Program-made: the position numbers and the translations under genes
The notes under the pieces: generated by a model
What the model was told of the DNA's origin: nothing
What the model saw: the letters and a program-made list of their open reading frames with translations, nothing else
Database searches by the model: none
Shown here: piece after piece, positions 1 to 7,289 of the stretch
Position numbering within the stretch: the first letter of the stretch is position 1
Layout: every line of letters starts with the position of its first letter
From: JADJNW01 sp964549655
GTDB lineage: Bacteria > Bacteroidota > Bacteroidia > Chitinophagales > Saprospiraceae
Assembly (NCBI GenBank): GCA_964549655.1
Contig: CAZJXN010000104.1
Span: 1 to 18,761, forward strand
Length of the DNA: 18,761 nt
Direction: 5' to 3'

Positions 1-811
1 CTACATTCTTTTCATTACCAAACTGAGGACTCCAGTTCCCTAGTATTTTGCATAAAGGAAATGTATTTGAAGGTGTTCCGTTGGTTACCCATAAATCGCT
101 ATTTAGCCTGAAAAATATTTTATTTCCGATGGCTGTAAAATTATCCATTAATGGAGCGTCTGAAGTTTCTATTTTAAGTAATCTGACTGTACTCGCTTCA
201 GTACCATCAGTCGTCCATAATTCATTTGCCACTGAGCCTTCTCCAAATCGAAAGAAAAGCTTATCATTTATCACCATCATGTTGGCAGGATATCTATATG
301 CATCGTTGCTTTGTATAAAATTTTTTATTTTTACAGTTCCTTCGGGCGTTCCATCGGTGACCCAAAGTGCATCACCTTCGCCATTATCTACTCTAAAAAA
401 CAGCTTATTTTCAAAGGCGGTGAATTCTCCTAAACCACTGTGATTACCATTACTAAATTGTTTTATTAATTTAGTGCCATTAGTGGTGCCGTCGCTGACC
501 CATAATTCTGACAGTTTTCCCACGAAAAACATTTTATCTCCCATAACAGTAAAAGGGAGGTTAAAATTAGAACTGTTCATCCCTGCTATCACATCTTTTA
601 CTTTGATAGTACCCTGCGATGTACCATCTGTACACCACAAAGCAGAACCTCTATCATCTGCAGCTGAAAAAAATACTTTGTCTTTAAAAAGAGTAAGGTT
701 AGAAATGTAGGACTGAGATGTTGGATTAATGTTTTTAATGAGCACCGGTTTTTGTGCCGTGCAGTAAATTACGAGCAAAGTAGCAAATAGTGTAAGACTA
801 AGAACTTTCAT
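1..811 (-). CDS. Secreted ELWxxDGT-repeat protein, partial (C-terminus beyond left edge)
   Basis: The reading frame starts at an ATG at 811 and runs off the left edge, giving 270 residues without a stop. It opens with a signal-peptide-like segment: Lys at 2, then hydrophobic residues to about 16, then CTAQ at 17-20 as a plausible cleavage region. Five copies of the ELWxxDGT repeat follow, spaced about 40-50 residues apart: ALWCTDGT (57-64), ELWVSDGT (102-109), ALWVTDGT (148-155), ELWTTDGT (197-204) and DLWVTNGT (239-246). Between them sit KVFF / KLFF / KIFF strands, which suggests a beta-propeller-like fold. In Bacteroidota such proteins are exported and often end in a type IX secretion sorting domain, which would lie outside this window. 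The molecular function is not known. A good promoter lies just upstream. The repeat assignment is firm; the role is not. Confidence 0.85.
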   Translation of the reverse strand, partial: MKVLSLTLFATLLVIYCTAQKPVLIKNINPTSQSYISNLTLFKDKVFFSAADDRGSALWCTDGTSQGTIKVKDVIAGMNSSNFNLPFTVMGDKMFFVGKLSELWVSDGTTNGTKLIKQFSNGNHSGLGEFTAFENKLFFRVDNGEGDALWVTDGTPEGTVKIKNFIQSNDAYRYPANMMVINDKLFFRFGEGSVANELWTTDGTEASTVRLLKIETSDAPLMDNFTAIGNKIFFRLNSDLWVTNGTPSNTFPLCKILGNWSPQFGNEKNV

Positions 812-845
812 ATTATATCAGGTTTTTAAGTTTGTAACCTCTTAA

Positions 846-876
846 CAAAAGTATTCATTATTTTGAGCGAAACCAA
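846..876 (-). promoter_or_regulatory. Bacteroidota-type promoter for the ELWxxDGT protein gene
   Basis: Read on the minus strand, TTGG (876-873) is followed after 19 bases by TACTTTTG (853-846). This matches the TTG / TAnnTTTG promoter pattern known for Bacteroidota. It lies 34 bases before the ATG at 811, so the leader would be short. The assignment rests on the motif and position only. Confidence 0.5.
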
Positions 877-973
877 GGATGCAAAAGTTAAAATCTATTC
901 TATTTAAACAATTGTAAAAAAAACAGCAAAAACCCTTTAAAATTCTCTAACTTTAGCTACACAAAATACAGCT

Positions 974-1309
974 ATGAAGCCCTTTCCCACCCTTCAAGAA
1001 GTTGATAAAATTGCCACGGCTGGCGAGCCAATACACGCAATTTACAGATTACGCAGTGTTATTACGAGCTATCGCAAGCAATGACGGCGCGCACGGGAGC
1101 TTATGACCTATGCAACGTGGGCATCGAAGCAGGCGGGGCAGACGATTCGGAAGGAAGATATGCGGCGGGCATTGGAACGCTTGCTGATGCCGGAGCCGAC
1201 GGAACGGGGCATGACGGAAACATCACCCGCAGTGGTATGGCGGCGGATACAATCACGCACCTACCACCAAATCTCTCACCGCCGCGATCCACTTCGGATT
1301 ATCATTTAA
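974..1309 (+). pseudogene. Small unknown ORF split by an in-frame TGA
   Basis: An ATG at 974 opens a frame of 36 residues (MKPFPTLQEVDKIATAGEPI...) that stops at TGA 1082-1084. The same frame then continues without another stop to about 1309, with residues such as RRARELMTYATWASKQAG and EDMRRALERLLMPEP, which look like amphipathic charged helices. The two halves read as one protein of about 110 residues broken by a single nonsense codon. No family is recognised. TGA is a normal stop elsewhere in the window (lpxB and the FAD oxidoreductase both end with it), so code reassignment is unlikely. The last 57 bases overlap the 3' end of hemH on the opposite strand, so the true end may be earlier. 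It could be a decayed gene, a sequencing error, two short genes or chance. Confidence 0.3.
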
Positions 1310-2269
1310 ACTGGGCACTAATTGCACGTGCTCACCGCCCATTTTTCGAAATTCGTGATAGTATTCATCGCTGATTTCTACGATGGTTTCGAGGCAATCG
1401 GCTACAAAGGCAGGACTAAAAACTAAGAGTCTTTTCGTGCCTTTTTGGGCTTGTTCTTCTAAAATGGTGGTGGTGTACGGTTTTACCCAGGGCGTGCGTC
1501 CCAAGCGGCTTTGGAAGGAGGTGGTGTAGCTGCCTTCCGGTAGATTCAGTTTGGCAACAAGTGCGCGGGTAGTCGCGTGGCACTGTGCGGAGTAACAAAA
1601 TTGATTGACCGGACCGATAGAATTACAGCAATTTTCTTTTTGCAAACAATGATTGAAATCGTCGGCTTTTCGCAGTTGGCGTTCGGGTAAACCGTGATAA
1701 CTAAATAAAATATGGTCGTAACTTTCAATATCAAATTGCCGAGCGTTCTCCGCGAATATGTCAATCATGGGTTCGTAATCGTAAAAGGAGTTGATGAATT
1801 TCAGCGGTGGTATGGCGTTTCTTTTTTGTAGAATGCGCATTACTTCTTCATATACCGAGCCGGTGGAAGCGGAAGCGTATTGTGGAAATAGGGGTAAAAC
1901 GGTGATTTCGGAGACTTGCTTTTGCAGTAATTTTTCAATGGCGGATTCGATGGACGGGCTTTGGTAGCGCATGGCGAGTTCGACTTCGTAGTCTTCACCC
2001 AATAAATGTCGAAGTCCTTCCGTTACTCGATTTCCATAATATTTTAAAGGAGAACCGTTTTGGGTCCAAAGTTTTTGATACAACTTAGAAGAACTGCCGG
2101 AGCGGAAAGGTGCGATAATGCCTCGGACCAATACATTGCGCGATAACCAATTGACATCAATGACGCGCGGGTCGAGCAGAAATTGTAATAAATAGCGATA
2201 GACTGCCGGACGGTCGGGTGCGTCGGGTGTACCGAGATTGACGAGGAGGATGCCTTTTTTAGCAGTCAT
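1253..2269 (-). CDS. hemH: Ferrochelatase
   Basis: This 338-residue protein has the usual length of bacterial ferrochelatase, which inserts Fe2+ into protoporphyrin IX (or coproporphyrin III in some lineages) in the last steps of haem synthesis. The start GILLVNLGTPDAP (6-18) is the family signature. The metal-handling histidine is H192 in FSYHGLPERQ, and the conserved acidic residue is E294 in AFVADCLETIVEI. LPLFPQYASASTGS (125-138) and QSRLGRTPWVKP (253-264) are further conserved blocks. Cysteines at 208, 214, 215, 225 and 230 cluster shortly after the active-site histidine. It is transcribed leftward and no operon partner is visible on that side. The identification is very secure; only the iron-sulphur potential of the cysteine cluster is open. 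Confidence 0.96.
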   Translation of the reverse strand: MTAKKGILLVNLGTPDAPDRPAVYRYLLQFLLDPRVIDVNWLSRNVLVRGIIAPFRSGSSSKLYQKLWTQNGSPLKYYGNRVTEGLRHLLGEDYEVELAMRYQSPSIESAIEKLLQKQVSEITVLPLFPQYASASTGSVYEEVMRILQKRNAIPPLKFINSFYDYEPMIDIFAENARQFDIESYDHILFSYHGLPERQLRKADDFNHCLQKENCCNSIGPVNQFCYSAQCHATTRALVAKLNLPEGSYTTSFQSRLGRTPWVKPYTTTILEEQAQKGTKRLLVFSPAFVADCLETIVEISDEYYHEFRKMGGEHVQLVPSLNDNPKWIAAVRDLVVGA

Positions 2270-2623
2270 ACTGCAATGTTTAATTTTGAATGTTTAGTTT
2301 TTAATGTTGAATGCGTAGAAACGAAGGCATTCAGCACTAAAAATTTAAAATTTAGCATTTGCTTTGCGAACGAAACTACAACATTGAACAACTTTTCAAG
2401 TTTAATTGAATGGTAAAATAAGGGTCATAATTGTAGCTTTGCGGCGAAATGTTTTTTTTGTTTAAGGTTTGGGAGTTTCTCGCTTCTCACTTCTCTTCTC
2501 TCGCTTCTGGTTTGACGGCTGTTGAAATGAAAACGGCTGCTGCGTGAGGGATAGGAGCGGTACCGACCGTAGGAAGGTACAAGCGGATAGCCCGACCCGT
2601 AGGGGCACGCCCAAATAAAAGTC
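2270..2623. other. Intergenic stretch upstream of hemH with no gene
   Basis: These bases separate the hemH start from the tandem repeat array. They hold AT-rich phrase-like repetition (variants of TTTAATTTTGAATGTTTAG and AAAATTTAAAATTTAGC) and no frame that resembles a protein. TAGCTTTG at 2434-2441 matches the Bacteroidota -10-like element on the plus strand, but no good partner sits at the right distance and surE begins more than 500 bases later, so it is weak evidence for a surE promoter. Confidence 0.5.
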
Positions 2624-2960
2624 AAAATGTAAAACCGCGAAATGTAAAATGTAAAAGTTGGAGCGTCTGGCATCTAATCGTCTGGAATTTAAAATGTAAA
2701 ACCGCGAAATGTAAAATGTAAAAGTTGGAGCGCGTCTGGCATCTAATCGTCTGGAATTTAAAATGTAAAACCGCGAAATGTAAAATNNNNNNNNNNNNNN
2801 NNNNNNNNNNNNNNNNNNNNNNNNNNNNNNNNNNNNNNNNNNNNNNNNNNNNNNNNNNNNNNNNNNNNNNNNNNNNNNNNNNNNNNTCGTCTGGAATTTA
2901 AAATGTAAAACCGCGAAATGTAAAATGTAAAAGTTGGAGCGTATCTGGCATCTGGCATCT
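2624..2960. repeat. Tandem repeat array, unit about 67-69 bases, interrupted by assembly gap
   Basis: The unit begins AAAATGTAAAACCGCGAAAT and ends CGTCTGGAATTT. Copies start at 2624 (67 bases), 2691 (69 bases, with a 2-base CG insertion), 2760 (cut by the N run) and 2900 (last, diverging after GTTGGAGC). Within the unit, AAAATGTAAAA-like words are themselves repeated. After the last copy the sequence breaks into short repeated words (TCTGGCATC three times) up to the surE start. Copies are nearly identical, so the number in the genome is probably larger than seen and was collapsed in assembly. Confidence 0.9.
2787..2886. other. Assembly gap, 100 N
   Basis: There are exactly 100 N, the conventional scaffold filler for a gap of unknown length. 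Repeat copies lie on both sides, so the gap is most simply explained by failure to assemble the tandem array. The real length is unknown. Confidence 0.97.
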
Positions 2961-2989
2961 TTTAATCTGGCATCTAAAAATCTAAAATA

Positions 2990-3796
2990 ATGAAAAAACC
3001 ATTAATATTAGTTACGAATGACGACGGAATCACGGCGAATGGAATAAGAGCGCTGGTGGAGGTGGCGTTGGAGCTGGGGGATGTGATTGTGGTGGCACCG
3101 GATGCGCCGCAGAGTGGCATGGGACACGCGATTTCGATTGATAAGCCGATTCGGTTGCGGGCGATGGAGGGCGTATTTGAAGGGGTGTTGGCGGCTTATG
3201 ATTGCTCGGGAACGCCGGTGGATTGTGTGAAACTGGCGAAAAATGTGCTGATGAAAGACCGGATCGTGGACTTGTGTGTGTCGGGCGTGAATCATGGTTC
3301 GAATGCTTCGATTAATATTATTTACTCGGGGACGCTGTCGGCGGCGATGGAGGCTTCGTTGGAGGGCGCACCGGCGATTGGGTTTTCGTTGTTGGATTAC
3401 TCGGCACAGGCAGATTTTGAGGAGGGGAAGCCATTTATTCGGCAGATTATGCAGTATGTGCTGGCGAATGGGATGGCACACGGGAATTTGTTGAATGTGA
3501 ATATTCCGAAGTTGCCGACGGAGGCGATCAAGGGGATTCGGTTATGTCGGCAGGCGGATGCGCGTTGGGTGGAAGAATTTGTGGAGGCGAAAGACCCGCG
3601 CGGGGTGAAGTATTACTGGCTGACGGGCAAGTTTGAAAATGAGGATTTGGCGGATGATACGGATATTTGGGCGCTGGAAAATGGGTATGTGTCGGTGGTG
3701 CCTTCCATGCATGATTTGACGAATTATGAGGCGCTACGTAAAATGAAAGATATGGAATTTTCAGTAGAGAGTAGAGGGACGAGGGTAGAGGGATAA
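2990..3796 (+). CDS. surE: 5'-nucleotidase SurE
   Basis: SurE is a metal-dependent phosphatase that removes phosphate from nucleoside monophosphates, with a role in stationary phase and stress. The 268-residue product shows the family's metal site: TNDDGI at 9-14 (D11, D12), S42 in PQSGMGHAIS, and N101 in SGVNHGSN. SGTLSAAMEA (113-122) is another conserved block. The start is the ATG directly before KKPLILVTNDDG, as expected for the N-terminal strand. The last residues (SVESRGTRVEG) are encoded by a low-complexity GTAGAGGGA-type repeat that continues past the stop, so the tail appears to be an extension from intergenic repeat sequence. It is followed on the same strand by a small membrane protein and lpxB, a common grouping in Bacteroidota. 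Confidence 0.96.
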   Translation: MKKPLILVTNDDGITANGIRALVEVALELGDVIVVAPDAPQSGMGHAISIDKPIRLRAMEGVFEGVLAAYDCSGTPVDCVKLAKNVLMKDRIVDLCVSGVNHGSNASINIIYSGTLSAAMEASLEGAPAIGFSLLDYSAQADFEEGKPFIRQIMQYVLANGMAHGNLLNVNIPKLPTEAIKGIRLCRQADARWVEEFVEAKDPRGVKYYWLTGKFENEDLADDTDIWALENGYVSVVPSMHDLTNYEALRKMKDMEFSVESRGTRVEG

Positions 3797-3863
3797 CCCA
3801 AAATACGAGGCACGAAGCACGAAGTAGGATTTGTCCCTCTTTTCTCCATCTTCTTCCCTCTAC
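3771..3863. repeat. Inverted and direct repeats around the surE stop codon
   Basis: GTAGAGGGA occurs directly repeated at 3771-3779 and 3785-3793 (inside the end of surE), and its complement TCCCTCTAC lies at 3855-3863. GAGGGAC (3774-3780) also pairs with GTCCCTC (3833-3839). The sequence between contains CACGAAGCACGAAG. It resembles other phrase-like intergenic elements in the window and could fold into a long hairpin after surE. Confidence 0.6.
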
Positions 3864-3877
3864 AATATAATAAAATT

Positions 3878-4174
3878 ATGAACAGAAATATGCTTTGGTT
3901 TGGGTTGTTAATTGGTTTGGTGTTGCCTTTTGTGGGATATGCGCTTTTGCTAATGATTTATGATGGGCTGGAATCGGCGGGGGCATTGAGTGGACGCGGT
4001 TTTTCGGCGAATTTTCGGCAGCGGACCTTGGGTATTGTAGCAGTATGTTTGAACTTGATTCCCTTGAATTTTTTTCAAAAGAAGCGCTTGACGCAGTCTA
4101 TGCGCGGGCTGGTGCTGGCGACGTTGGTTTATGCGGTCATTTGGTTCGTTTACTTTGGAGCGAAGCTTGTTTAA
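3878..4174 (+). CDS. Small hydrophobic membrane protein, unknown
   Basis: The 98-residue product starts MNRNMLWFGLLIG and has three likely membrane segments at about 6-28, 50-66 and 76-95, with basic residues between the second and third (FQKKRLTQSMRG). No family with a known function is recognised. It stands between surE and lpxB on the same strand, about 80 bases after surE and 170 before lpxB. The ATG at 3878 is the first in the frame and follows an AT-rich stretch. It is likely a real gene because of its membrane-protein composition and uninterrupted frame; its task is not known. Confidence 0.7.
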   Translation: MNRNMLWFGLLIGLVLPFVGYALLLMIYDGLESAGALSGRGFSANFRQRTLGIVAVCLNLIPLNFFQKKRLTQSMRGLVLATLVYAVIWFVYFGAKLV

Positions 4175-4344
4175 TAATATTGTGATATTTTGCGCGCAGG
4201 GCTTGATGGGACACTGATTCTATAAGATTCTTTATGGTGTTGACTGATTTAATCATAAAAAATCATAACCATCCTAAAAAATCAGTGTACTATTTGTCAC
4301 GAGCGGACAAGAACACATTAACACCAGAACACTAGAACACAATT
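4175..4344. repeat. Repeat-like spacer before lpxB
   Basis: This spacer holds an inverted repeat, ACACTGATT at 4211-4219 and AATCAGTGT at 4280-4288. Between the arms are AATCATAAAA and AATCATAACC words that resemble the element beside the lpxB stop. Just before the lpxB ATG, GAACAC-type words recur three times (about 4310-4341). No gene is seen. Confidence 0.5.
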
Positions 4345-5472
4345 ATGAAGTACTACGTGATAGCGGGCGAAGCTTCAGGGGATTTGCATGGCTCAAATTT
4401 ATTGAAAGCCTTGAAAAAAGAGGACTCGGCGGCGGATTTTCGGGTGTGGGGGGGTGACTTGATGCAGGCGGCGGGGGGCGATTTGCGGAAGCATTATCAA
4501 GAATTGGCGTTTATGGGATTTGTGGAAGTGGTAAAGAATTTGCGGACGATTTTAAAGAATATTGAATTTTGTAAAGCTGATATAATTGACTACCAACCAG
4601 ATGTGTTGATTTTGGTGGATTATCCGGGGTTTAATTTACGCATTGCAAAGTGGGCAAAAGAACAGGGCTTAAAAGTGATTTATTACATTTCGCCGCAATT
4701 GTGGGCTTGGCACGCCAGTCGGGTACATGATATTAAAAAAACGGTGGATAAAATGTTGGTGATTCTGCCGTTTGAAGAAGCATTCTACCAAAAATATGAT
4801 TACAAAGTAGAATTCGTCGGGCATCCATTATTAGATGTAATAGAAAATTATAAAGCCTCGCCAGATTTTTTACAACAAAATAATTTATCAGAAAAACCAA
4901 TTATCGCGCTCTTACCGGGAAGTCGGAAGCAGGAAATTAGTCGAATGTTGGAAGTAATGTTGAGCGTTACGTCGGATTTTCCTGATTATCAATTTGTAAT
5001 AGCCGGAGCACCTTCACAGCCGAAGGAATTTTATGATGCCATTTTAAAGGAATCGAAATTTTCAGCAAGCATCAGTTTTGTACAAAACCAGACGTATGAT
5101 TTATTGAGCCATTCCACAGCTGCACTGGTCACATCGGGGACAGCGACGCTAGAAACTGCTTTGTTTAATGTGCCAGAAGTGGTTTGTTACAAAGGCGGGG
5201 CGATGTCGTATGCCATTGCAAAACGATTAGTTGCCAAGAGAATAAAGTTTATTGCGCTGGTGAATTTGATTGTAGATAGATTGTTGGTGAAGGAATTGAT
5301 TCAGAATGAGTTGATTACGAGTAATTTGCGACAAGCATTACAGGAAATTTTACAACCTGAAAAGGTAAATGTAATTAAAAAAGGATATGAAGAATTGCGA
5401 GAAAAACTGGGGAACGCCGGGGCTTCGGAACGGGCGGCGCGGCTCGTCGTGGGGTATTTGTCTGAACTGTGA
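4345..5472 (+). CDS. lpxB: Lipid-A-disaccharide synthase
   Basis: LpxB is the inverting glycosyltransferase (GT19) that joins UDP-2,3-diacylglucosamine and lipid X at the inner face of the cytoplasmic membrane, making the lipid A disaccharide of the outer membrane. The 375-residue product has the expected length. Family blocks are AGEASGDLHG (7-16), LAFMGFVEV (54-62), VDYPGFN (91-97, with the conserved Asp92), SPQLWAWH (116-123), FVGHPLLD (157-164), LLPGSRKQEI (189-198) and TSGTATLETAL after residue 250. The start ATG lies directly before KYYVIAGEASGD, leaving no room for a longer N-terminus. Its stop codon falls within one arm of a 33-base inverted repeat shared with the convergent gene. The presence of lpxB shows a Gram-negative envelope with lipid A. 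Confidence 0.97.
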   Translation: MKYYVIAGEASGDLHGSNLLKALKKEDSAADFRVWGGDLMQAAGGDLRKHYQELAFMGFVEVVKNLRTILKNIEFCKADIIDYQPDVLILVDYPGFNLRIAKWAKEQGLKVIYYISPQLWAWHASRVHDIKKTVDKMLVILPFEEAFYQKYDYKVEFVGHPLLDVIENYKASPDFLQQNNLSEKPIIALLPGSRKQEISRMLEVMLSVTSDFPDYQFVIAGAPSQPKEFYDAILKESKFSASISFVQNQTYDLLSHSTAALVTSGTATLETALFNVPEVVCYKGGAMSYAIAKRLVAKRIKFIALVNLIVDRLLVKELIQNELITSNLRQALQEILQPEKVNVIKKGYEELREKLGNAGASERAARLVVGYLSEL

Positions 5473-5646
5473 TTTATTTGATTTTTATGATTGGCTTGAT
5501 TTTTTCGCTTGCTACTTGCTCTTTACACTTCCATTGGAACGCGGATGACGCGGATTGTGCGGATTTAGTTTTCGCTTTTATCACTATGAAGCAAAATGTA
5601 AAATTATCATAGAAATCATAATAATCAAATAAATCACAGTTCAGAC
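5460..5646. repeat. 33-base inverted repeat spanning both convergent stop codons
   Basis: The arm at 5460-5492 begins GTCTGAACTGTGATTTATTT, and the arm at 5614-5646 is its reverse complement with one mismatch in 33. The left arm contains the lpxB stop and the right arm contains the stop of the FAD oxidoreductase. Between them is a repeat-like sequence with GCGGATGACGCGGATTGTG. It could serve as a bidirectional transcription end, but the arms are 121 bases apart and there is no T run, so a dispersed repeat family is as likely. Confidence 0.75.
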
Positions 5647-6888
5647 ACGCTTCCTGTCAAATGCAAATATCTCCGCATCCTTGTTCGCATTTCCCAAATA
5701 CAAATCCCGAATCATCTCCGCTGCAATTAGGCTAAACGTAATCCCATTGCCACCAAAACCCAGCGCGAAATACGTGAGTGGACGCTCCGGCGACTCCCCG
5801 ATATAAGGCAATCCATCTTCCGTTTCCGAAAACGTGCCTGCCCACTGGAAGTCTCTTTTGAACGGCACATCAGGAAATAATTTCGTAAAATCCTTTTCCA
5901 ATTGTTCGGCTTTCTTTTCAATAAGTCGGTCGCGGCGGTCGGGATTATAAAATTTTTCGTCTCTGCCACCAATCAAAATACGATAGTCACTCGTGGTGCG
6001 CATATAAAGGTACGGGCGAGCCGTTTCCCAAACGAGACAGTTTCCGTGCCAAAAATCTTGCTCTGGCATGGGTTCGCTGATGATGGCGTAGCTGGAATTT
6101 AGGTTTTCGACTTTTTGTTTTAAATATTTTTGCGATTCATAACCGGCGGCAATGACGAGGCGCTTGGCGCGCACTTGACAATCATCTTCCGTGCGCAATT
6201 CTACCCAATCATTATGGTAGCGAATGTCTTTTATTTCCGTTTGATTGTAAATGCTGCCGCCCATTTCGGGCAATTTTCCTAAAAGTGCGTGCGTCATTTT
6301 ATAAGCATCCACTTGTCCGCTTACTTTCGATAACAAACCTGCTGGAGCTGAAAATGGAAACTGTTTTTCAATTTCTTTTTTCTCTAAATATTCTAATTCA
6401 ATCCCATGCTTACGACGCAGTTCGTACTCTTTTTGCAGACTCTTTACATCACGTTTGCTGGAAGCATAATAAAAACTCTTTTTGAGCTGAAATTCATTAC
6501 TAATATTCAAATCATTACACAAATCTTGTAATTTTAAAATAGCATCCAGGCATAAATTATAACTCCGCGCTGCTTTTGCCTCGCCAAACCATTCTGCTAA
6601 TTGCGTCATGTGGGTATCAATCTCGTATTGCAACAGCGCCGTACTCGCGCTCGTGCTGCCCATGCCCGCGTGCCGCCGTTCAAAGAGTGCCACTTTTACC
6701 CCAGCTTTCGCCAAATGATAGCCGACCAGCGCGCCCGTAATACCTGCGCCTATGATGGCAACATCCGTTTCTAAATTGGTTTTTAAGGAAGGAAAAGATT
6801 GAACCAATCCGCTTTTGACGAGCCAAAAAGGGGTTTTACTATGTAAGTCCATTGGATTTTTGTGGCTTTTGAGTTTACGAATGTACAT
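5641..6888 (-). CDS. FAD-dependent oxidoreductase, DAO (glycine/D-amino-acid oxidase-like) family
   Basis: The 415-residue product has an N-terminal Rossmann FAD site, VAIIGAGITGALVGYHLAKA (43-62) with the GxGxxG glycines at 47, 49 and 52 and the acidic E70 in VALFERRHAG that binds the adenosine ribose. The segment GMGSTSASTALLQYEID (75-91) corresponds to the loop near the flavin in DAO proteins. The C-terminal block LPYIGESPERPLTYFALGFGGNGITFS closes the FAD site. The substrate cannot be told from sequence; an amino acid or amine is usual for the family. A start at Met13 (NPMDLHSK) is also possible because the first twelve residues are not family-like. It converges on lpxB. Family assignment is firm and specificity unknown. 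Confidence 0.88.
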   Translation of the reverse strand: MYIRKLKSHKNPMDLHSKTPFWLVKSGLVQSFPSLKTNLETDVAIIGAGITGALVGYHLAKAGVKVALFERRHAGMGSTSASTALLQYEIDTHMTQLAEWFGEAKAARSYNLCLDAILKLQDLCNDLNISNEFQLKKSFYYASSKRDVKSLQKEYELRRKHGIELEYLEKKEIEKQFPFSAPAGLLSKVSGQVDAYKMTHALLGKLPEMGGSIYNQTEIKDIRYHNDWVELRTEDDCQVRAKRLVIAAGYESQKYLKQKVENLNSSYAIISEPMPEQDFWHGNCLVWETARPYLYMRTTSDYRILIGGRDEKFYNPDRRDRLIEKKAEQLEKDFTKLFPDVPFKRDFQWAGTFSETEDGLPYIGESPERPLTYFALGFGGNGITFSLIAAEMIRDLYLGNANKDAEIFAFDRKRV

Positions 6889-7037
6889 TCGAAGTCATAA
6901 ACCGAGAAGTAGAAAAGTTGTTTAAAAATTCCTATTTTGTCAAAATCAGCCATTTATTATTAAATTTTTTGAACAAAAAAGGATATCTTTTCCTTCCTTT
7001 CTAACCAAGCAATATTATTCAAAATACTTTATATATT

Positions 7038-7259
7038 ATGCAACAATTAAAACATCATTTGGAGCGCTCGGCTTTCGGCGTGTGCAGTTACTTGGGTAAG
7101 AAAATGGGCATCGCTTCCTCTACCGTTCGGCTCTACTTTATTTATATATCCTTTATTACAATGGGTTCTCCCTTGATTTTATATTTATTTGCTGCTTTTT
7201 GGCTAAATATTCGGCAGTATTTTAGAAGGAACAAACGAGTAATAATTTATAATGAGTAA
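7038..7259 (+). CDS. Small PspC-domain protein
   Basis: The 73-residue product resembles the stand-alone PspC domain: a soluble start (QLKHHLERSAFGVCSYLGKKMGI, with the typical GVCSYLGKKxGI pattern), then one or two membrane segments at about 31-57 (VRLYFIYISFITMGSPLILYLFAAFWL), then a basic tail (RRNKR). PspC proteins act at the cytoplasmic membrane in the response to envelope stress; in Bacteroidota short paralogues are common and their roles are mostly unstudied. It is monocistronic here, with the FAD gene divergent on the left and rsmE convergent on the right. Confidence 0.78.
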   Translation: MQQLKHHLERSAFGVCSYLGKKMGIASSTVRLYFIYISFITMGSPLILYLFAAFWLNIRQYFRRNKRVIIYNE

Positions 7260-7289
7260 CGAACGAATGAATAATGAAATAACTTTTAA

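Noticed and set aside
48..710. Two plus-strand open frames at 48-443 and 474-710
   Set aside because: They are antisense to the ELWxxDGT-repeat protein, whose minus-strand frame is continuous and has clear repeats and a signal peptide.
1081..1374. Plus-strand open frame beginning at the ATG that overlaps the TGA of the small ORF
   Set aside because: It overlaps the conserved 3' end of hemH by more than 100 bases and its residue pattern (many Gly, Ala, Asp) looks like a shifted reading of another frame.
2425..2958. Minus-strand open frames with repeated FTFYISRFYIL
   Set aside because: They are translations of the tandem repeat and run into the N gap; there is no protein family pattern.
3008..3481. 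Long minus-strand open frame inside surE
   Set aside because: It is the antisense of a conserved enzyme with biased codon use; the His/Arg-rich product is typical of such shadows.
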